This document shows, one piece after another, positions 56,754-64,000 of a stretch of 64,000 bases of DNA. The notes beneath the pieces were generated by a model, which was not told the origin of the DNA, ran no database searches, and worked only from the letters and a program-made list of their open reading frames with translations. This DNA is from a virus. Both the position numbers and the translations under genes were made by a program. The stretch spans positions 1 through 64,000 of the IMG/VR virus record IMGVR_UViG_3300042935_001795, one strand, 5' to 3'. Within the stretch, counting starts at the first letter, position 1. Every line of letters begins with the position of its first letter.

Positions 56754-59700
56754 TTATGCTTGTATTTTAATGTGTACTTTAAATTTATAAGAATACCCAT
56801 ATTTTTTATTATATATTAATCTAAAACTCAAACCATCATTTTGATAACTTTGAATGTTAAAATTAGTTAGCTCTACATAATTATCAGCAGTCAACTGCGA
56901 CGTTTGAGTAACAGAAACAAATTGAGTTTGACTAAGTTGATTAAATAATCCCTTACCTCTCTTACCTGGAATTCCATATATTTTAATCGAATCGATAATA
57001 AAACGAGGAGATATATTTGAATTTGAATATATTTGTAAATCATCTTTTATCGAAGATTTATCTCCATACGAATTTAAAGGGTTAACATATCTTCTAAAAT
57101 TATTTTCAATTCCATCTTCAATCAATTCATTTAATATTGCAGTTGATAAATAAAAATCTGCAATCACTTGAGATTCGTCTTCAATCCAATGAATAGATGC
57201 CTTATTAGACCTTACAAATCTTATTTTATCTAAACTTTTAATTGAAGCTTCTTTAATATTATCGAACTTAGTTATATCATAAGTATCTCTAACCTTCATG
57301 ACAGTTGATGTCATAAAAGTTTTCTTTTCTACTGGACTCAATGTTCCATTTGTTGTTTCAGATTCTCCAGCACTTAGCGCTCTTGTGAAATAATCTTTTG
57401 CATATTTAGATTTAAAAACATTAATATTTTTTTTGTCAATTGCAATTTCCCCAATCATTGGATACAATGGTAATTTATCGGTTGTTTGTGAAAGTTTTAA
57501 TATGTTTTTTGAGTCCTTTTCATTAACTTTATGATAAAAATAATTATTAATAAAACCATAATTGGTTGTATTTTCTTTAAAAGAATCAAAAGAGATTCCC
57601 TTCCCATTTAATTGGTCGTATACTATAGTACTAGGATTTGGTGGTATATTTCCAAAACCTATCTTAAAATAAGGATCGATTTCCGAAAAAGTTATAATAT
57701 TGTTAAAAATAGGATTATAATCACCATTCATTCTTCTCAAAATAGTTGCGTATCCTCCATCCTCTCTATCTTCTATAATATTGCCAATTTGACTTGAAGA
57801 CAATCTATATGCCTTTGGTCTTTCTGGATCTGCTGCGGGTTGAACAATAGAAGGGTTAACAACATCCACTCCTGATTCTATTGAAAGAACAAAATCATTA
57901 TCAATTCTTGTTCCATCTTCGGTGATTGTAATATAATTTATTTGTTCAAAGGAATTAAATCTTTTAGAATATCTATATGCACTAATTGAATCTAATAAAT
58001 TAGCAAATTCATTTTCACCTCCGCGCGAATATCTAAATGGCCCGATTAAAGGCACTAGTGACATAAGCTGTGGATTTAGTCGTGATAGATTTCCATCGTC
58101 CTCATTTAAAATCGGTACAGCTAAATTTATATCAAATTTCCATGGATGTCCACTTACTAATATTGAAGTGTCATCAATAACATCAACAACTTTTATGGCA
58201 TATGCTACACCTGACACGCTAAAATATATCCACGAGTATTCTCCGGAAGAATTTCTTTTAACAAAATCAGTAAATTTTGCGGTTCCATCTTGAATCGATA
58301 TATCTGAAGCCTTAATAATAAAAGGAACATCCGGCTGCGAATCTTCATCCGGAGCAGATCCAGCAAAATCAATACGAAATGGAATCCTAGTGTCTATAAT
58401 ATCTCCAGCTAATGTCAAATCAGTTAATGTGTATAATAAATATCTATTTAATTCATCTTCTGCTATATCGTTTTCAATAACGTTTAATTGTATGTTAACA
58501 CAAATAAATTTAAACTTGTCATTTTTAACACAATTAAAAACAATTGAATTAGATGGAATAGTCCCATTACCAAGATCAGGTACTATATTATAAGAAAGAT
58601 ACGCTCCAAACTTATAATCACTAATATCAATACCATTTAAAAATTCTGTTGGAATGTCACTAGTAATTTCTTTTCTTTTTTGGTAAACATATCGAAGACC
58701 TCTAAAAACTGTCGATGAATTTTTTTCAAAATTACCTATATCAAACTTAGACCATAACCTTTTGTACGCATTATTAAACCATGTTTGTAAAAGGTCGCTT
58801 GAATCATAATATCCAGTCCAATTGAAATGCTTATCAAAATAATTAAAAGTTGTACTTTCTAATTTGAGAAGATTTAATCCACCGTCATTTGCAAAATCTA
58901 AATAATTATTTAAGTCTTTTCTATCGCCTAATATATTAGTTGGAATCCTATTTAGATGAAAATGTTCCATATTTAAGTATTCGACATTTCTTTTTGAATC
59001 TATTTCTATATTTGGGGATAAATTGTCATCTCCAAATGCTTCATTAACGTTTAAAACATAAGGTAAATTTCTAGCATTTAAAGCATCTTTAAGCTCATAT
59101 TTACAAATAGTAGGAACCATTCTACTTAAAAGAGCAGTTTCTTTAAGACTATTTTCTTTAAGTCTATCATACTCGCTCAAAAGCACACTTTTCGTAACTG
59201 TTTTCGAAGTTTCAGAAGATAAAATATCTCTAAGACCAGAATAGAACGTTATATCACCGACTGTGCCGGTTCCTGTTAATAATTTAGGCACATCAGGAGT
59301 GTCAATTGGATTTTTATATGCCGGATTTGGATATGTATATTTATCATAAACCAAGTCTCCTAGGTCTGAGTTTCTTGTTGAGTAAAAATCAAAATCAAAA
59401 TCTTTAAAATCGTATGCTGCAAATTTACCATGAACCGTTTTATATTCATCATAAACTTCATATACTCTATCATTTGAAAGTTTTGTAGAATTATTTAAAA
59501 TAACTCTATAATAATCCGGATCAAATGGGTCTTGGTTAACTTCTATAATTCTAACAAATTTATCAGAATCTTTTTGTTTTAAATATTCTCCAACTTGAAC
59601 ATTTCCAATTTCTGAAGACTTCACAAGAACTGACTGTCCTTCATTTGCTCCGGCTATAGTGGTCCATATATTCCAATTATTTGGATTTACAATATTAGTT

Positions 59701-61322
59701 TTTAACCCAATGTCATTAAATTCACCATCGTCAACTGTAATAAAATCAACTAAATTAGTATTGTATACTCCGAACGCAGTCTGTCTTCTCTTGTTTCCAG
59801 CGGAAATCTCTTCAATAATTATCGAAGTATCGATAACTTTTGTTTTGTATGTTATAATTTCTCCATTGTTAATCGCAGCCGCAATTGCTATTGCTATTTG
59901 CTGCAAGCTTCCTAGGTTTGAAAACTTATTTCCGGCCGCTCTAGCCGCAGGCAGTGACGGGTCTGCAATAATAAGATAGTCTCCTAAATTGTATTGCGAA
60001 ATTTTAATCTCAGTTTTATCTCCAATAAAAATTCTATCATTAACACTTGGAACATCTTTTATAGTCACTTTAATAAATCCTTTATAACTCGGTTCTTTTA
60101 GATCTGCAGTTATTTTGTTTCCATTTTTTGCAAATCCAATAAAAGATTTTCCATCGTTATTATTTGGAGAGATTAACAATTTATAAGACCATACTTCAGG
60201 TATAGAAAGTCCCGGATTACCTTCACTAATTAATTTTCTAAATGAATTTTTTATATTATAAAAAGTGCCTGCTTTATCTTTAACATATTGTAGAGATGGA
60301 ACCAAAAATTGTTCACTTCCTGGAAACATTTCAACATCAGTAATTGAAAATCGACTTAAATCATAAAAGGTTTTATAACTAGAATATTCAACGCTTAATT
60401 GACCATCTACGCTGAGTCCAATTGAACCAAAGTTTCCTTCATCAATATCATCTGCATAAATACCAAAGTATCTATATATTTTATAGTTCTCTGCGGTATA
60501 GTCGTCAAATAAGAACTCTAAATTAATTATATTAGCGGAAACAATTCCATTTCTTTCAAGACCATTTGTAATGGTTTGATTGCTAAAAATTTCAGGATAG
60601 TCAACTTGAATATAGTCTCTATCTAATTGTTCGGTTTTAGCAGTAAATCCGCCATTAACAATATCAATGCCATTAAACGTTGATTGAGAACCTTCTTTAA
60701 AGTTTATTGAAAGTAATGAGTTTGGAAATCTTTTATCGTTAACATGTGTATTTAAGTATTCTCCAATTTTTGAAGATTTGCTCAAATCAAATGTCTTAAT
60801 TATTGTTGCATTTTTAAGAAGTTCCAGAATCCTAGAATTTTGTCCAGTGGTATCTTCTGTATAATCATTTTTATAATCAACGTCCTCGATTCTATAAATT
60901 ATAAATTTAGAGGGTACTTCTTTTTCAAGCCAAATTGGAGCAAATATTTTATATTGCTCATCATATAATTTAGTAGTGTTTTGAATTGCACCATATTGGT
61001 ACTGGTCTTCGTATTGAAATTCATAATCAGAAAACAGGGTAATATCTGAAGATGTTCTAAGAGTTTCATATCTTTGGGTTAATGGAAGATTTCTATAAAA
61101 ATTAGCAATATCGATAGAATATATTCCCGAAGATTTAATCTCATATTTTTGAAATTTAATTTTAGAAAGTTGTTTATTTGCTCTAAAAGAACTTAAAAAC
61201 AAGTCGCCATTTGAGTTAACAAGTAACTTTGAATTACTTGTTAACTTTGGGTTTGTTCTCAATAAAGCAAAAGATTTATTATCTATTGAATTGTTTACAG
61301 CACTAGTATTAATTATAGCCAT
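56754..61322 (-). CDS. Giant tail/baseplate structural protein, 1522 aa
   Basis: Starts MAIINTSAVNNSIDNKSFAL and is rich in short strands, Asn/Asp and aromatic residues, with IYRIEDVDYKNDYTEDTTGQ, IVPDLGNGTIPSN and RFSITDVEMFPGSEQFL. There is no recognised domain. It is the longest gene in the window. The leader holds an AGAGGTG SD-like sequence 8 nt before the ATG, unusual here, and a GATATATAA site 25 nt upstream. Confidence 0.75.
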   Translation of the reverse strand: MAIINTSAVNNSIDNKSFALLRTNPKLTSNSKLLVNSNGDLFLSSFRANKQLSKIKFQKYEIKSSGIYSIDIANFYRNLPLTQRYETLRTSSDITLFSDYEFQYEDQYQYGAIQNTTKLYDEQYKIFAPIWLEKEVPSKFIIYRIEDVDYKNDYTEDTTGQNSRILELLKNATIIKTFDLSKSSKIGEYLNTHVNDKRFPNSLLSINFKEGSQSTFNGIDIVNGGFTAKTEQLDRDYIQVDYPEIFSNQTITNGLERNGIVSANIINLEFLFDDYTAENYKIYRYFGIYADDIDEGNFGSIGLSVDGQLSVEYSSYKTFYDLSRFSITDVEMFPGSEQFLVPSLQYVKDKAGTFYNIKNSFRKLISEGNPGLSIPEVWSYKLLISPNNNDGKSFIGFAKNGNKITADLKEPSYKGFIKVTIKDVPSVNDRIFIGDKTEIKISQYNLGDYLIIADPSLPAARAAGNKFSNLGSLQQIAIAIAAAINNGEIITYKTKVIDTSIIIEEISAGNKRRQTAFGVYNTNLVDFITVDDGEFNDIGLKTNIVNPNNWNIWTTIAGANEGQSVLVKSSEIGNVQVGEYLKQKDSDKFVRIIEVNQDPFDPDYYRVILNNSTKLSNDRVYEVYDEYKTVHGKFAAYDFKDFDFDFYSTRNSDLGDLVYDKYTYPNPAYKNPIDTPDVPKLLTGTGTVGDITFYSGLRDILSSETSKTVTKSVLLSEYDRLKENSLKETALLSRMVPTICKYELKDALNARNLPYVLNVNEAFGDDNLSPNIEIDSKRNVEYLNMEHFHLNRIPTNILGDRKDLNNYLDFANDGGLNLLKLESTTFNYFDKHFNWTGYYDSSDLLQTWFNNAYKRLWSKFDIGNFEKNSSTVFRGLRYVYQKRKEITSDIPTEFLNGIDISDYKFGAYLSYNIVPDLGNGTIPSNSIVFNCVKNDKFKFICVNIQLNVIENDIAEDELNRYLLYTLTDLTLAGDIIDTRIPFRIDFAGSAPDEDSQPDVPFIIKASDISIQDGTAKFTDFVKRNSSGEYSWIYFSVSGVAYAIKVVDVIDDTSILVSGHPWKFDINLAVPILNEDDGNLSRLNPQLMSLVPLIGPFRYSRGGENEFANLLDSISAYRYSKRFNSFEQINYITITEDGTRIDNDFVLSIESGVDVVNPSIVQPAADPERPKAYRLSSSQIGNIIEDREDGGYATILRRMNGDYNPIFNNIITFSEIDPYFKIGFGNIPPNPSTIVYDQLNGKGISFDSFKENTTNYGFINNYFYHKVNEKDSKNILKLSQTTDKLPLYPMIGEIAIDKKNINVFKSKYAKDYFTRALSAGESETTNGTLSPVEKKTFMTSTVMKVRDTYDITKFDNIKEASIKSLDKIRFVRSNKASIHWIEDESQVIADFYLSTAILNELIEDGIENNFRRYVNPLNSYGDKSSIKDDLQIYSNSNISPRFIIDSIKIYGIPGKRGKGLFNQLSQTQFVSVTQTSQLTADNYVELTNFNIQSYQNDGLSFRLIYNKKYGYSYKFKVHIKIQA

Positions 61323-61346
61323 CTAGGACACCTCTTTTTATTTATA

Positions 61347-61355
61347 TTATATATC
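61347..61355 (-). promoter_or_regulatory. Candidate late promoter GATATATAA
   Basis: Exact match preceded by GG, with ATG 24 nt downstream (61322). The same leader contains AGAGGTG, so both a promoter and an SD-like ribosome site can be seen. Confidence 0.5.
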
Positions 61356-61389
61356 CCAGATTATAGGAAAACATAAAGAGGCAGAATTC

Positions 61390-64000
61390 TTAATAAAACC
61401 TATTAATATCCGGGAAAGAAAGATTCATAAAACTAGAAGTTAACCATCTACGTCTTCCTCTTCCTGGTTGATAATTGTTTTGATATGTTGTCAACATCGT
61501 GCTTGTTACATTATTAATGTTTCTACCTTCAGCTGCATATTTAGCAGTTACTTCAACATCAAATTTAAAATCTTCTCCTCCAAAAATATCGATATCGATT
61601 CCTATTTTTTTCGCGTAACTTAGGTTTGTAAAAGTATTATCTAAAATTCCACCAATTCTACCGGTTCCGGTCGCTGCAGGTCCATAATAATCAGTCATAC
61701 GATATTGGTATACTAAGTCAACCGATATTGCGTTTCCGCTTCCTCCTTTAATTATCTTTTTACCACTTTTATTAGAAGCATCTACCGCCAATGAAGTAGT
61801 GTTTAATGGAGAAAGGTAAAGAAAAGATCCGCACGATCTTCCACCTAATAAGTATTGATCTTCTGGAGAGAATCCAGCCTTACAAGTTTGTCTTATACCC
61901 GGCACAGCCCCATTAGTACTGCTATACGTGCTTACGGTACCAATTATTCTAAGAGGTGTTTGTTTTTTACCGAATATATCTGTTGCTCTTAAGGGTGCAG
62001 TTTTCGGCATTCCAACAATTCCATTACTTGCAATTTGTTTTAAAGTAGTACCCACTCCAGCGTTATCATTATATGTTTGTAAAAGAGGATGGTCGACGTG
62101 CATATAAATACCATTTGAGTATTTAGAATAGGTTATGTCAGATCCAATTGCAACTTTTTGAGGAGTTGTTCCGCTAAAACCTCCAGACCATACAAAATCG
62201 TTTGGACTAGCAGATACTGGAAGAAATGGAGTTGCAGTTACATTTGAAAAGTTTTTAAATCCAGTGGTATCTACCGGAACCGGAGTAAATGTATATGAAA
62301 TTCCATATTCATAAGTGTCATACGCACTATTTGTGCCCAAATCACTCGCTGTATTAATGTTTCCATCTACACCTTCGGTAATTACATATAAATTATCGTC
62401 GTTTGCAATATTTCTAAATCTAGAGTAAACAAATTGTCCCTTTAACTGAGACGACTGATCAGGGCCACTATTAATATATTCATTTTCATCAGCAGTAGAA
62501 ATATTTTGATAAACTACAGGAACTAAATCATATTTGCCTTCTACTGTATAATATGTATTACTACCATAAACTGAATCAATTGAATTAATTAATGTTCCAA
62601 GTCCAAATATAGTATTACTTGTAGAAACCGGAGCTGGAAGCTTTGTGTCTCCCACAATTCTAGATATTAACTCAAGGTCAGAAGCTTTAGTATTTGATAA
62701 TTCAATTTTAAAGTTTTTAGTAACGATTGCTCCTTTTCCATTAGTTTTTGGAATTTCTTGACTATAGTAACCTGCAAACAACTGCACTGTTGAGTTATTT
62801 GTTACTGGTGTAACGTTTCCGTTTTCATCAATAATTCTTACAAGTAATTCTCCAGTTGTTTTCTCAATAACCGCTCTTAAGCTAAGAACCTCATTTTGAA
62901 GAGCTAATAGCTTTTCATAAACAGTGATTGGTGCTTGATTATCGGTTATAAATCCGGAAGATATTGTATTTGCACTATGCGCAAATGTTTGACTACCAAC
63001 CGTAAAAGATTCTGCAACGTGTTGGAATACACCTGCAGATTCTAAGTCCTGTTGTATTTGTACTTTTAATAGGTCAAGTTCATTAGCTTTAATAACATTT
63101 CCTAAATTATCGGTGTTAATTTCACCTTGTGGAAATTCGATTTTTTGAATTAACGACCATTCAGATTCTAAAGGATTCGCCGGGAATCCAGCTTCAGAAA
63201 TCGATTTAATCATAAATTCAACAACTTCACCCGGGTTAATTGCAATATCAAAAGAGTTAAAGTTTACTGCATTAGCATCTTCTTCACTTTCAAGAATCCA
63301 TCCATATTTTCCATTAGCATCCATTGCTCTCTTTCGAACAGGTCCATGGACCTCTACCCAATTTGAAAAAGCAGCTGTTTTTTCAGTTTGGTTTGTCGCA
63401 TCTACAAATTTAAGTTGATCGATATTTGAAGTTTTTCCAGAAGTAGAAACGTAGCGATATCTAATTTTAAATTGAACAACTTCCTGTGATACTTGGTTTC
63501 CAATCCTTTTAGGTTCCGGAACCGCCCAAAATCCTCTAACTTTATATTTTGGAGCTACTGTTTGTAGGTCTGAAGATTCTGCTGAAGATTTAATTTCACT
63601 AACAACTGAAGAGAAAAGTTTTGATTCAGATTCTCTTTGAGTAACTAGCGAGTTTAATTCATTTTTATGAGTATCGCTTTCTGCCTGAGACGCAAATTTC
63701 TTAGTATTAATTAAAGATTTTTTCTGTTTGATAGATTCATCAAGTTGTTTTAATGATTGCTCTGTTGATGATTTATCAGACTTTAATTGTTTAATTTTAT
63801 CAGTTGTTGTATTGTCAGTTAAGTGCTTATTAATTTGAACAACTTTAAAGTTTTCAACATTAATAACTGGGGGTGTTGGCATAATTCCAGAAGCTGCAGG
63901 CGGAATATAATCTACCTTTAGCGATTTAAGGAATTGTCCAAAATCTGCAACTTCGTTTTTATAATATTCTGCTAGGGTCATTTTAGTACCTGTAGAGTCG
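61390..64000 (-). CDS. Large tail/fibre structural protein, 5' end possibly outside window
   Basis: An ATG at 63981 gives 863 residues, but the frame stays open to the window edge (DSTGTK before MTLAEYYK), so the start may be further upstream. Residues ~65-135 are a coiled coil rich in Lys and Ser, followed by fibronectin-like beta segments (VVQFKIRYRYVSTSGKTSNI, SWNL-type loops, PLESEWSLIQKIEFPQG) and a Ser/Gly/Tyr-rich C-terminal half. No family is recognised. Neighbouring structural genes support a tail role. Confidence 0.65.
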   Translation of the reverse strand, partial: DSTGTKMTLAEYYKNEVADFGQFLKSLKVDYIPPAASGIMPTPPVINVENFKVVQINKHLTDNTTTDKIKQLKSDKSSTEQSLKQLDESIKQKKSLINTKKFASQAESDTHKNELNSLVTQRESESKLFSSVVSEIKSSAESSDLQTVAPKYKVRGFWAVPEPKRIGNQVSQEVVQFKIRYRYVSTSGKTSNIDQLKFVDATNQTEKTAAFSNWVEVHGPVRKRAMDANGKYGWILESEEDANAVNFNSFDIAINPGEVVEFMIKSISEAGFPANPLESEWSLIQKIEFPQGEINTDNLGNVIKANELDLLKVQIQQDLESAGVFQHVAESFTVGSQTFAHSANTISSGFITDNQAPITVYEKLLALQNEVLSLRAVIEKTTGELLVRIIDENGNVTPVTNNSTVQLFAGYYSQEIPKTNGKGAIVTKNFKIELSNTKASDLELISRIVGDTKLPAPVSTSNTIFGLGTLINSIDSVYGSNTYYTVEGKYDLVPVVYQNISTADENEYINSGPDQSSQLKGQFVYSRFRNIANDDNLYVITEGVDGNINTASDLGTNSAYDTYEYGISYTFTPVPVDTTGFKNFSNVTATPFLPVSASPNDFVWSGGFSGTTPQKVAIGSDITYSKYSNGIYMHVDHPLLQTYNDNAGVGTTLKQIASNGIVGMPKTAPLRATDIFGKKQTPLRIIGTVSTYSSTNGAVPGIRQTCKAGFSPEDQYLLGGRSCGSFLYLSPLNTTSLAVDASNKSGKKIIKGGSGNAISVDLVYQYRMTDYYGPAATGTGRIGGILDNTFTNLSYAKKIGIDIDIFGGEDFKFDVEVTAKYAAEGRNINNVTSTMLTTYQNNYQPGRGRRRWLTSSFMNLSFPDINRFY

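Overview
The window is a stretch of a T4-like contractile-tailed phage genome. It is AT-rich, densely packed, and every gene I accept lies on the minus strand. T4-type replication and recombination proteins are recognisable by motif: gp46/gp47, DnaB-type helicase gp41, UvsX, UvsY, UvsW, sliding clamp gp45, family B polymerase gp43 (in two pieces), primase gp61, ssDNA-binding protein gp32, a RuvC-like resolvase, NrdA/NrdB and an all-alpha dUTPase. Most start codons follow A/T-rich leaders with no Shine-Dalgarno sequence. Together with the AT-richness and the collagen-like fibres this suggests a Bacteroidota (flavobacterial) host; that is inference, not proof.

Layout, low to high coordinates (transcription runs right to left). 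1-3.6 kb: two collagen-repeat structural proteins, one cut by the window edge and one with a gp15-like N-terminus. 3.6-11.8 kb: gp46, gp47, gp41, UvsX, C-terminal half of DNA polymerase, clamp. 11.8-15.1 kb: a 31-residue membrane ORF, three proteins that start with a T4-like capsid-targeting peptide, and an alanine-dehydrogenase/CeoS-like enzyme. 15.1-22.4 kb: NrdA, NrdB, N-terminal half of polymerase, dUTPase, and a DNA-modification pair (HhH glycosylase-like plus T4 beta-glucosyltransferase-like) with a HAD phosphatase. 22.4-25.6 kb: inositol-phosphate synthase, FkbM methyltransferase, SGNH-type protein. 25.7-28.4 kb: a Ro60/TROVE-like (DUF2828-type) vWA protein followed by about 320 nt of non-coding, structured-looking sequence. 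28.4-41.5 kb: a large block of proteins carrying capsid-targeting peptides, mixed with ligase/nucleotidyltransferase enzymes. 41.5-46.7 kb: UvsW, UvsY, primase, gp32 with a structured leader, RuvC-like resolvase. 46.7-64 kb: tail and fibre genes, including three collagen/tail-collar fibre paralogues and a 1522-residue structural protein.

The strongest unifying observation is a short N-terminal peptide, typically MKHIKLYEEFLNE, on about a dozen otherwise unrelated proteins. It resembles the capsid-targeting sequence of T4 internal proteins (MKTYQEFIAE), which is cleaved by the prohead protease after (L/I)xE. Two very large members (764 and 862 aa) repeat ES-x-x-NEA-like sites internally, so they may be processed polyproteins packaged in the head. 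Several members have enzyme domains: an ATP-grasp ligase, a KTDG ligase-like protein, and a fused adenylyltransferase with the peptide at its C-terminus. A minus-strand motif GATATATAA lies 19-33 nt upstream of many of these genes and of tail genes; I propose it as the late promoter.

Eight strong intrinsic terminators divide the window into transcription units: ending near 44.89, 38.90, 31.13, 28.38, 25.67, 22.37, 15.07 and 11.82 kb. No major capsid protein, portal, terminase, prohead protease, late sigma factor, tRNA or CRISPR array is visible in the window.
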